From the NCBI GenBank assembly GCA_026419775.2, contig JAOPGA020001890.1, forward strand, positions 1 to 35,984: a DNA stretch of 35,984 bases, in the 5' to 3' direction. This DNA comes from Acrasis kona (taxonomy: Eukaryota; Heterolobosea; Eutetramitea; Acrasida; Acrasidae). The notes beneath the pieces are model-generated. The model made no database searches. It saw nothing but the letters and a program-made list of their open reading frames with translations, and was not told where the DNA came from. Position numbers and translations under genes: made by a program. Positions 1 through 9,421 of this stretch are shown piece after piece (position 1 is the first letter of the stretch; each line of letters opens with the position of its first letter).

Positions 1-1330
1 ATATTTAGGCGTATTAACCCATATTACTACAGGTAAAATCAAAAATCAATTTCGACCCAAACCCAAGTTTTTTAATTTTTGATTTTTTCTTGAGCCATTA
101 TGCTTAGGAAGCTAAAATATTCGTATCGGGAATTTAAGAATCGACTCTCACTGACTCAAAGGTGAAGTTGAAAACTGGAGACGAAAATTCCCGATACGTA
201 TATTTAGGCGTTTTGACCTATATTACCCAGAAAAAAAAATCAAAAATTAATTTCGACCCAAACCCAAGTTTTTTGATTTTTGATTTTTTCTTGAGCCATT
301 ATGCTTAGGAAGCTTGGATATTCGTATCGGGAATTTAAGAATCAACTCTCACTGACTTCAAGGTAAAGTTGAAAAGCCATTGACAAAAACTCCAGATACG
401 CATATCTGAGCAATCTGACCTATATTACTCCAGGAAAAAATAAATTTTGGTTTTGAGACAAACCTAAACTTTTTGATTTTTGATTTTTTCTTGAGCTGTT
501 ATGCTTAAGAAGCTCAAATATTCGTATCGGGAATTTTAGAATCGACTCTCACTGACTCAAAGGTGAAGTTGAAAAGCTAGAGACAAAAACTCCGAATACG
601 TATATTCGAGCATTCTGACGTATATTTCTATAGAAAAAAATCAAAAAATAAATTTCGACCTAAATCCAAGTTTTTTGATTTTTGATTTTTTCTTAAGCTA
701 TAACGCTTAAAAGACTCAAATATCCGTGTCGGGAATTTTAAAAGTGACTTATGTTAACTTATGCTGAAGTCGAAAAGCTTGTAACAGAAACTCCAGATAC
801 GCATATTTGAGCGTTTTGACCTATATTTCTCTAGAAAAAAATCAAAAATTAATTTCGACCCAAACCCAAGCTTAACGTTTTTTGATTTTTTCTTGAGCTA
901 GAGTAATAAGGAGGCTCAAATATTCGTATCGAGAATGAAAGAATCGACTCTCACTGATTCAAAGACAAAGTTGAAAAACAAGGGACGAAAATTCCAGATA
1001 CTTATATTTAAGCGTTTTAACCTATAACATTCCAGAAAAAATCAAAAATCAATTTCGACACAATCCTAAGATTTTTGATTGCTGATCTATTCTTGAGCTA
1101 TTATGCTTAGGAAGATCAAATATTCGTATCGGGAATTAAAGAATCAACTCTCACTGACTCAAAGGTGAAGTTGAAAAGCTAAGGACGAAAACTCCGAATA
1201 AGTATATTCGAGCATTTTGATTTTATTTCTTCAGAAAAAAATCAAAAATTAAATTTCGACCCAAACTTAAGCTATTTGTTTTGTATAAAGTAATATTGCT
1301 TAAAATGCTTCAATATTCGTTTTTGAAATT
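1..1330. repeat. Tandem satellite array, unit about 200 bp
   Basis: The landmark TTCGTATCGGG (or a close variant) recurs at 120, 321, 521, 723, 923 and 1123, with a decayed copy near 1316, so offsets are 200-202 bp. Each unit also carries a T-rich block (GATTTTTGATTTTTTC), the phrase CGACTCTCACTGACT and the phrase TTTCGACCCAAACCCAAG. The first unit is already incomplete at the window edge, so the array continues to the left. Copies differ by scattered substitutions and the last is strongly degraded. No coding frame runs through it. Each unit contains inverted arms around the landmark; in unit 1 they are perfect over 13 bp (122-134 and 186-198). It may be centromeric, pericentromeric or subtelomeric, but the sequence alone does not say which. 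Confidence 0.95.
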
Positions 1331-1640
1331 GCTTTTCATTAAAAAATTATTAGCCTAGGTCGATTATCTAGGGTTAATCGTCATCATGTTCAAGAATGTT
1401 GTAAGTGTTTGATGGTAATAAATGTCGGTTAGAACTAGGTCAGGTAAGTTCCAATTGCGCGTGTACCTTCTAATTTAGCGTGCAAAAAACTAACCCAGCA
1501 GAGAGTGTGGGATGAAGAGCAATCTAATTCCAAAAGTATTGAAAGCCATTCAATGTTGTCAGTTTTAATAAAATGACAAGGGCACAAATGCCCATACCCT
1601 CATGACGCTGTGCGGGCTTTATCAAACAAATAAAACATTT
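1331..1640. other. Gene-free flank between satellite and transposon relic
   Basis: No credible coding frame is visible. A short GGGC..GCCC hairpin lies near 1580. CTAACCCAGCAG near 1489 resembles a degraded TTAA-CCC end of a piggyBac-type element, which would suit the transposase relic that follows, but no matching opposite terminal repeat was found. Confidence 0.4.
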
Positions 1641-3206
1641 CTATTTTTTGCATGTCAAATCTAAATATAAATGAATATTGTCATTCTATAAAAACCATGT
1701 AACAATAAAGTAAAACAGAACAACTCAAGCAAACAAATACCTTTTGATGATTTTTTCTACCACAACGAGTGTTAAGACAAGTTAATCTACGTAGACATTG
1801 AATTTTAAATAAGCGTCTATCAAACTTCGCTCTCTCACATTGCTTAGGTACTGGTACAAGCTTTACTCTCTGTCCAGTATGATGTAGGTCCCAACATTGA
1901 GGGTAGATATGCATTTAACAGCCAACACAGTAGTATGTGGTGTTAGAGTCTTTGCCTTGCTTTAAACAAGTAATACATCTGCCTTTATGATTTGCACTTA
2001 ATGAGAGTGGTAGGTAACTGGTGTGCTGTGGTTGTAATTTTTTAAAATTATACAAATTCTGAATGAACAACATNATGAAGAAACTTCTTTTGTGTCATTT
2101 TCCTCTTTCCATCCCTCATAAGAAATTTATTTTTAACTTTGTGAGCCTGGGTTACAAATAGCTTTACTAAAAACTTTCAAAGAGCAGTAGTCCACTTTTT
2201 GTTTCTGTGTCGAATAATATTTAGATAGCATGCAGCATCAGCTTTGTCGACACCATTTATAAATTTGTTATACAAAACAACAATCTCTGGCCTTGGGCGT
2301 GCTCTTTAATGTATTGTTTCTAATGTTTCAGTGCTTAGCATGTTGCTTAGAAAATTACACTTTTTAGAATCATATCATAGAATGTAAGAGCACAGATAGA
2401 AGACTCATCACAATTATATTCATCATAACTGCCTATGACAATATGTGCACTCTGCCCTTTTTCTACAACAAAACGCTAGAGATAGAACTTGGTCTGTTTG
2501 TTTGACAGCTCAGTACAAACTTGTAGTTAGCATTATGAAGTGTCTCTGCAAGATTAAAACCACCGAAGAAAAGGTTAGCAATAACTACATATTCACGTAC
2601 AGGTGGCAGCATTTGAACAAGATTCCAATCATAATCATGTGTATTAGAGCTTCTATTAGACTCGTGGTTTTTGCCTCGGTATACCCAGAAGTCATAGATG
2701 TAGCCACGGTTATCAGCAATGCAGAACAGTTTGATACCAGTTGCGTGAGGCTTTCCACAAACATGCTGCCTTGCCTTCCAACGACCCTTGAATAAAATTA
2801 TTGTCTCATCAACAACATTGTGAATAAAAGGCAGCCAAAACATCTTGTTTTTTTCATCTGCTTTTTAAATTATTACCAGCCAGTCGGTGTTACAATGAAA
2901 TGCACGCTTCATGGCACGAAACTACTCTCTAATGCAGGTTGATTTTATTAAGTTACTTCCAAAGATGGAAGTTGCCTTTCTGCACTAATAATCATCGTAA
3001 GATGGGTTTGGTGCTAAACCCATTGCAAAGGTTATTCCAGGGAACAAAAGAACACAAGCAGATGTACATTGAAATATCTGCCTGTCAAACTTGATGTTGT
3101 TTTGTCTAGCATAATTGTTTGAATTCTCAACAAAATGGTTGACAATTTCATCATCCAGATATTTTCGAAATAAATTGTATAGTGTGTCATCCTGAATGTT
3201 CCTCAA
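1640..3206 (-). pseudogene. Decayed piggyBac-type transposase (DDE_Tnp_1_7)
   Basis: Read on the minus strand, 3206-2463 stays in one frame interrupted by three stops. It shows the family N-terminal signature (DDEIVNHFVENSNNYARQ), then F-R-A-M-K-R-A-F-H, then VVDETIILFKGR with the first catalytic Asp, and a KPHATGIKLF block. The second catalytic site, normally a D-N-F motif, reads IANLFF at about 2573-2590, so the Asp is replaced by Ala. Further on, in other frames, about 2300-2200 encodes RPEIVVLYNKFINGVDKAD, which holds the third Asp, followed by HRNKKWTTAL. A Cys-rich tail may occupy 1914-1681. An ambiguous base (n) is at 2074. Stops, frameshifts and the lost Asp mean this copy cannot be active. 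Confidence 0.88.
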
Positions 3207-3219
3207 CCCTATTCCGTTG

Positions 3220-3622
3220 CTACCAATTGTTAAAGAACACCCCAGGTCTTTTTGTGAGTCTTTCCAACTTTCTGTTTATGGATCCATCATAAATATCCCT
3301 GTATGCTTGTCCATCACTGGGTTCTTGTTCGTAAAAGTCAAACATGTCTCTAGCAAACTCTTCGTCACTCCACATTTCACCCAAGAATTTCATTATAGAT
3401 CTGTACATGAAGTATTTTGTTTTCTTTGTGCAGTCTTTACACTTGTCGGAGTCAATGTAACCATGGTCTTCGCAATAATAATGTCTTGTCATTTGTTGCT
3501 GCTCAGTATTACAATCTCCTCTACATTTCTGTGTTTTGATGGTAAGTTTGCGTTAGGTGCTACATAATTAATCAAGTTCACGAGTTGTTTGAAACATTCG
3601 TCGTTGAGTTTGAACCTTTCTA
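3220..3622 (-). pseudogene. Remnant of a tnp2-type transposase, frameshifted
   Basis: Two open pieces abut. Positions about 3622-3492 encode a piece containing FKQLVNLINYVAPNANLPSKH. After a frame change, 3492-3220 encodes a piece with HYYCEDHGYID, CKDCTKK, FMYRSIMKFLGEMWSDEEFA and a YRDIYDG motif. The order (a PxxNLPxS-like helix, paired Cys, an aromatic 'P/R-x-I' block, then D-I-Y-D-G) is what I know from the large tnp2-like transposases of fungi, plants and animals. The catalytic region that should follow DIYDG is missing: the frame stops at 3220, where the unrelated piggyBac-like sequence begins. The family assignment rests on recalled motif order, not a search. Confidence 0.55.
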
Positions 3623-3647
3623 ATTGGAGGGATTTTTGGTATTTTTC

Positions 3648-3805
3648 AACCGGTTTTTCAAAAACATTGCTGTAATGTACAACCGGTTAATTGAAAAACA
3701 CCACTAGTGAAATCGGTTGCATACACCGGTTTTAACAACTAAAAACGAGGTATACAAACTGGTTCATTCAACCGGTCCAAAATACTGGCGATGGGATAAT
3801 CGGTT
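3648..3805. repeat. Cluster of seven AACCGGTT-like palindromes
   Basis: Copies matching AAYYGGTT or one mismatch from AACCGGTT start at 3648, 3681, 3711, 3724, 3756, 3769 and 3798. Those at 3648 and 3681 are perfect palindromes. Two pairs have the same internal spacing of 13 bp (3711/3724 and 3756/3769) and sit 45 bp apart. The cluster is just upstream (minus-strand sense) of the tnp2-type relic. It could be subterminal transposase-binding repeats of that element, or a binding array for a host factor; AACCGGTT is the known consensus of the Grainyhead/CP2 family and contains a Myb-like AACCG core. Confidence 0.6.
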
Positions 3806-3951
3806 CGATTGATTTTTTTTGTTCTTTTGGTATATGCTTTCTTTGGTTTATTGCTCTGGTTTGTACACATTCGGCGTCTTTTTCTGGCAGGCTCATTGTT
3901 GTTTGGATTCAAATCTTCATGTGACGGGAGATTGTTCAGGCTGGCAAACAC
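3739..3951 (-). CDS. Short basic hypothetical ORF, possibly a transposon N-terminus
   Basis: This open frame encodes 70 aa with a basic stretch (PARKRRRM, KPKKAYTKRTKK). It overlaps the palindrome cluster at its 3' end and has no recognised domain. Its position upstream of the tnp2-type relic on the same strand makes a degraded N-terminus of that element plausible. It may also be a chance ORF. Confidence 0.25.
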   Translation of the reverse strand: MFASLNNLPSHEDLNPNNNEPARKRRRMCTNQSNKPKKAYTKRTKKINRTDYPIASILDRLNEPVCIPRF

Positions 3952-4112
3952 GATGACAAATGTTTCTATGGAACTGTATGGAATTACATATTTGTATTCA
4001 ATCTTCCTTATATAAAACTTGTAATTGTAACCAGAATATGTAAGGTTGACTTCCTCTGTACCTTATATTTTCGAACATTTAGTAAGTTCCAACTAACACA
4101 AATATCTCAACA

Positions 4113-5528
4113 ATGACCACACTTCAGGCTACTGTTTTTGATAACTGGGATAAGACGAAGACAACATACAATCGCAAGACCGCGGAGCAGTGGGTGAAGA
4201 AAGAACCGATCTCCGAGACCGCAGAAGGTCTTTTGACATGGGCAAGCCAGCATCCTTTTTTGCGTGTCAACACAAATCCGGTCCCGAAGGGCATATTTCC
4301 TGAGGGCGTCGATGTGACATTGTCCGATATCGTTACATCCGCCCCTAAAAGGAGGAGGGGTGGGAAAATCCTAGACGACGACATCTATGATGCTTTTCCA
4401 AAGATCAGAACGTACGTCCCTCGTGGATGCTGCATCCTTCACCTTAAATCAGAAAAAGAAAGCTTCTCCAAAATCGTCGTGTTTGCCATGAAAAAGTTCA
4501 CAGGCGGCCCGGGAGATGACGATGACATGACCAAATTGTTGGAAGAAGAGGAAGAACACGGAGACGCAACGTCGGACGTGCAAAAGGAAAGAGAGAGGTG
4601 GGAATTTTATTTTGCGAAGAAGCCGGAGGAAAGCAAGTACATCTTGAACACTTCCAAGGAGAATGGAGAAGCAGCTCACTTGAGTCAGTTTAGGTACGAC
4701 AACGTCCAGTACTATATATTCGGCTCCAAAAACGTACATTTGATAGTTAAGGAGAAACAAGACCTGAAAAAGTATACAGCCCAGAGATACATGACAGCCC
4801 TCATGATTGCCGAAGCAATGAAGGATCAAATCATGGACGCAAGCAACCAAAACATGACAAAGTTCCTGGACCACTTACATGACCACGATCGCAACGCTTG
4901 TTTCGAATTTCTCAACGTGGCCTACCAACACGTAGAGTTTTTCGACTTTGAAAAAAGTAAGTACAGGTTCATTACATTTTGCGAGAATCAAAAACTAACA
5001 ACCATGTGCTCCAACAACTTTGAGCAAAACTTGGAGTTTGCTCGATCGTGCGGTTTGGAGACCACCACTTCACAGAGGTTTCCGATCGAACAACAAGACG
5101 AACTTTTCAAACTGATTCGAAGAGGATATGGAAAAGAGGGAAGCGTCCTTTATTACTTTGACGAATCAGACCAGTGCATCGGGATGATGAAAAAAAAGAC
5201 TGCGTGGTACGTGTGTGTGCGGGCCATTCGCGAGAAGATTAGATCGTACAGTTTCAAGTGCTCGAAAGGAGAAGATAGCGAGGCCAAGGCGAACAGTGTC
5301 AAGAAGAGACTCAAAGTAACGATTGCACAGAAGCAGAACTGGATTGGATTCAGCGACCAATGCAAGCAGGATTACATTAACTTGGCTTTACCATTCGTGG
5401 ATTACATCAAGCAGGGTTTGACGAATAAAAAGTTTAATCACGAACAAGTGCACGAACAGTATCCCGTCGTTTGGAACAAGTTCTTGAAGGAGAAGAAATT
5501 GAGCGATGAGATTGATTGTGGCGTTTGA
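4113..5528 (+). CDS. T4 RNA ligase 1 / tRNA-ligase-like nucleotidyltransferase
   Basis: Single-exon gene of 471 aa. The order of covalent nucleotidyltransferase motifs is visible: motif I K-E-N-G-E with candidate nucleotide-accepting Lys182, motif Ia FGSKN (204-208), motif IIIa CFEFLN (263-268), motif IV EGSV (342-345) and motif V MMKKKTAWYVCVRA (358-371). The motif V context (K-x-K-x-x-W-Y-V) resembles T4 Rnl1, and the KxNG motif I resembles fungal and plant tRNA ligases. Enzymes of this fold take AMP from ATP onto the Lys and join RNA ends; ligase activity here is inferred. An acidic linker lies at 134-150. I see no kinase or phosphodiesterase domain, so any end-healing would need partners. 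ATG 4113 follows an A-rich leader. The TopBP1-like gene starts 64 bp downstream on the same strand. Confidence 0.72.
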   Translation: MTTLQATVFDNWDKTKTTYNRKTAEQWVKKEPISETAEGLLTWASQHPFLRVNTNPVPKGIFPEGVDVTLSDIVTSAPKRRRGGKILDDDIYDAFPKIRTYVPRGCCILHLKSEKESFSKIVVFAMKKFTGGPGDDDDMTKLLEEEEEHGDATSDVQKERERWEFYFAKKPEESKYILNTSKENGEAAHLSQFRYDNVQYYIFGSKNVHLIVKEKQDLKKYTAQRYMTALMIAEAMKDQIMDASNQNMTKFLDHLHDHDRNACFEFLNVAYQHVEFFDFEKSKYRFITFCENQKLTTMCSNNFEQNLEFARSCGLETTTSQRFPIEQQDELFKLIRRGYGKEGSVLYYFDESDQCIGMMKKKTAWYVCVRAIREKIRSYSFKCSKGEDSEAKANSVKKRLKVTIAQKQNWIGFSDQCKQDYINLALPFVDYIKQGLTNKKFNHEQVHEQYPVVWNKFLKEKKLSDEIDCGV

Positions 5529-5592
5529 ATAAAAAAATATTGATGTATTTTGTTGGGTGGTCAACTTTTGCGTGGTCAACTTCTAATGAAAA

Positions 5593-8500
5593 ATGTCATT
5601 GAGGTTTGCTCTGGAGGTCAAAGTGGTATGCTTTTCAAATTACAAGCGAAAGATCAAAGTAAAACGCCAGCATACTCTCACTAATATACTTTAGGATGAT
5701 CTTGCTGTGATTGCAGAAAAATTAGGATTAACGGTTCACAATAATTTTACAGAGGCAGTGCACGTTATGATATCGGATACTAGAATAACAGAGAAATCTA
5801 GAGCGGCTGAGATCATGAAGGTTCCAATCGTATCGTCCAACTGGTTAACAGAAAGCGCGAAAAGAGGAGAGTTACTAGAATTGCCAAAGTTCATACTTGC
5901 CTGCCTTGCTGGAGTGGTCGTGTGCGTATCAGGAGCAGGTAAGATCGTTTCGCATCCTTCTTCAACATCAAGTCGGCGACAGGTCAACGATCCAATCACA
6001 ATGTAAAAAATACGGAGGAGAATTTTCCAACACCCTACACTCTTCCTGCACGCATTTATTGTTGAAGGTATCGAAACGCATGCTTGATCGTTTTTTAAAC
6101 CGCAACAGACGATTGGAGGAGACAAGTACGAGTATGCGCTCAAAAGAAAAATCACGGTCGTTGAGCCGGAATGGTTGTACAATTCGATCAAGAACAAGAG
6201 CATCGAACCAGAAAATAAATACAGCCCGCCAGGAGCGCCTAATCAATCGTACGTCGACGTGTCACGATGCTAACACGACGTTAGGAATGCAATCATGCCG
6301 ACACAAGAAGAACCTAGCACTCAGCAACCCACTCAGCACCAACAACCTTCGCAATTCATCAAACAGTCACAAGCCACGACGTTCATGTCGCAGGAGGTCC
6401 CCGGATGTGACCAGGACGACCAGGACGAGGACGAACCCGACGCCGAACTACGAATATTCGACGGATACAGGATGGAACTGCAGGGCTTCAGCGCCGAACG
6501 CGTCGGCATGGCGGTAAGAGTCTTGTTTCGTGTCTCTGACGTTCGATAGAAGTACAAAGTAAGGATGGGCGGCGGCATCACCATTGTTGATCGCGGAATA
6601 CCGACGTACAAACCAAACATTATCGTGGTGGATCAATATACGGATGCGGTCAGGGATCACGTCAAGAGAAGAAACATGGTGGCCGTCACGTTCGATTGGA
6701 TCGTGGACTGCTTGGACAAGGAGGACGAACTGTGCAAGGACGGCTACACGCTGTACAAGCCCGTCACGGAGAGCGTGGACAAGAAATCAACCAAACCAAC
6801 GCCCAAACCACAGGCACCCAAGGGCCAGGTCAAGAAGATTGAACAACCAACAAGCAACCACAATGATTCGAAAAAGCACGAACCAACAACAACAACAACA
6901 ACAACCGTCGAAAAACCACCAAAACAACCATCCGCATCATCAGCACCGCCCATCACGCCGAAGCTTTTGACCAACAAACGCTTCTGCATTCACCAAGAAG
7001 TCAACACCACCGATCGAAACGAAGCGATGCAGATTCTCGTGGAGCACGGAGGCATCGAAGAGAAGGACGTCACCAGGGCAGATTATGTGGTGTGGCCCAA
7101 GGTGGTGGTCGGCAAGAATCATCAAAACGTTCAAGCGCAACCAGTCACCACGGCATGGTTGGTGGAGTGTGCCAAGAAGAATCAAATCGTGTCCACCGCG
7201 CACGACGACCTTGTATTCGCCCCAGTGTTCACCAAGAAGGTGGACCATCGATCGTTGGGCATCGTGCTCAAGGACCCATCCAAACCGCTCGTATCGTGCA
7301 AGTGCAAGGCGATCGCCAAAGCCAAACTTCACTTTATGGTGGAGGCATCGGGTGCAGTGTTTGCGGACACGCTGAGCAAGAAGGTTGATTATTTGGTGAC
7401 CGACGACCGCAACAGCGAAAAGTATGAGTTCGCCATCAAGCACAACATACCGATCGTCAGGACGCAGTGGCTGTTGGACAATTATAGGGGCGGTCATTTG
7501 GTGGATCCATCAAAGTACCTGTTGAATCAACCGCCACCCGTATTGGACGTCGTCTCTGATTCGCCAGAGATTTTATCTGCACCCATCCCTAGTCAAGACG
7601 GAAACACTCAGACCATGCTGTCGCTGTGTTCGTTTGGCGACGATGTGTTCGAACCGCTGCAACACGAAACACCACCGCCCAAGAAACCATCATCGGCACC
7701 GCCGCCCGCCAGCACTCAACATGCCAATCTCATACAAAGAAGACCGCACCCACCGCATCACGATGATCAATTTGGTTTCTGCGACATTGTGAAGAAGTTG
7801 ATCGACAACACCAGCCAACACTCGATGCACAGCGATACCAGCAGCATGCTGTCGTTCGACGAGACGCCAAGCACGTCCAGGTTGACGCGCAGGGACTTGG
7901 AGAGCGGTAGCTTTTACGCCACGCAACAATCGCCATCCAACCATCACTCTCGACTGCTGATCGACGAAACCAGCGCCATTCCAATGCCGGATCACAACGA
8001 CATTGCGTTCAATCGAAACGTTATGAACAGCAGGATGATGGCACCGGTCAGTCACGTCGGCAACAACAATCAACAGGTGGAAATGACCGTCAACTTTGAG
8101 ACGCAACAAGTGGTGAGGTACGACATGAACAGGGACAAGAACGAGCTGATCAAGCGAATCAAGGATTCCTCCTTCGACGATCGCGATCGAACCAACCAAT
8201 CTCTGCCAAAGAGAGAATACGTGTTCACCACCAGCGGATTCAGCAATCATGAGGACAAGAGCGAATGGACCATCAAGTCGCTCAAGAGAGATGTAAATAA
8301 ATTAAAGAGCGTGGTGGAGGAGGAGCTGCTGGTGGACAGGACCACTCACCTGGTGATCGCCAAGCCCACCAAGACGTCAAAGTACTTGGCAGCCATGGCC
8401 GCTAGGATATGGATCGTTCATCCATCGTTCGTCACGGACAGCTTGACGGCCAACAAGTGGCAGGACGAGATGGACTATGTGTGGACGCCTGATTTTTGTG

Positions 8501-9036
8501 GCAGGACGTTGGGGGAGGAGGCGGCCAAGAAGACTGATTCGCTGTGCAGGCCGCTGCTGCAGATATCCAATGATTTGGACAGGTACTATGCTGGTCACGG
8601 CGACAAGCCCAAGAAGGCATTTCACGATTGGACGGTGTTGGTGTATCAGGTGCCTCCTGACGTGGACACGCGCAACGTGGACAAGTCTTCGTCGCTGTTC
8701 CAGAGGCTCAAGCACTACGAATCCATCAACGACGTGGTGCATGCTGGCGGTGCGCACGTGATTCGCATTCATGATTTTGATGATTGGAGGGATCATGATT
8801 TTACTCATGTGATCGTGAGCAAGGTTAGCTTGAGCGATGAGGATCGCAGAAAGCTGCAGCCTTGTCATGATGCCGGTCATCACATATGGAGCTTCGACAT
8901 GTTGCCAAAGTACATGAACAACGAACCGGTGGAGCCTTGCTTCGTCAACAAGAAGAGGGAAGCTTCTGCCATCGATGTCGAGCAGGAGAGCGAGATCAAG
9001 ACGCCAATCAGGAAGAGAACGAGGACCAAGAAATGA
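5593..9036 (+). CDS. TOPBP1: TopBP1/Dpb11-like protein with seven BRCT domains
   Basis: Six exons: 5593-5658, 5695-5938, 5973-6067, 6109-6248, 6285-6513 and 6550-9036. Introns are 36, 34, 41, 36 and 36 nt, and every junction restores a BRCT fold. The product is 1086 aa. BRCT signatures (hydrophobic-W in the last helix) occur as VSSNWL, VVEPEWLYNS, VTFDWIVDCL, VTTAWLVECA, VRTQWLLDNY, VHPSFVTDSL and a terminal HHIWSFDML. The sixth domain has a TKTSKYLAA motif preceding W-I-V-H-P, much like TopBP1 BRCT7. Linkers are rich in Gln, Thr, Pro and His, with an ACA/CAA run near 6885-6905. Known family members scaffold replication initiation and ATR/ATM checkpoint signalling through phosphopeptide binding. 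A PTIP-like identity is the main alternative. The large exon is richer in GC and in CAN/GAN codons than neighbouring genes. Confidence 0.82.
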
Positions 9037-9421
9037 TTGCTGCTTACAATGAAAATTGTACTAAATGAATCCTTGTGTTTGTTTTTGGGCCACTACGGGA
9101 GAGGCTAGGCGAGCTTTGAACAAATAAATTTTGACTTTTATCATTCGAGTTTGTATTTAGCTTGGAAAATGCGACCAGTTTTTATGGGATATCTAGTACC
9201 GTTTAGTATTCAATTGATATTTTTAAACGATTCAAGCAGGATGTGATGGTTAGGTGGCTACTGATAAGTGGACGGAAGGTTATGTTGTCTAAATTGTCGG
9301 ACGTTCGCACATAATGACACGGATTAAGTTGTCAACCAAGAAACGGTTTTGTCGGAAGGGAAGTCAAACAAGAACACATACAGACGTTTGACATCATTTA
9401 TCAACAGTACCACTTTTGAAG
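9037..9421. other. Intergenic, tandem genes
   Basis: This contains the 3' end of the BRCT gene (a CAAATAAATTTT polyadenylation-like site at about 9120) and the promoter and leader of the PIP kinase gene. No ORF, RNA fold or repeat was recognised. Confidence 0.6.

Noticed and set aside
1..1330. CRISPR-like or telomeric repeat
   Set aside because: Units are ~200 bp, variable throughout, with no constant-repeat/variable-spacer pattern and no short G-rich telomere motif.
4449..4874. Antisense open frame inside the ligase gene
   Set aside because: It is a composition shadow of a well supported coding sequence, with no domain or splice support.
5626..5694. 69-nt first intron in the BRCT gene (donor GTATGC at 5626)
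   Set aside because: Using the donor at 5659 gives a 36-nt intron and keeps VVCFSNYKRKIK, which is needed for the first BRCT strand.
6940..8883. Several long minus-strand frames within the BRCT gene
   Set aside because: They mirror biased codons of the large exon; their products show no family features.
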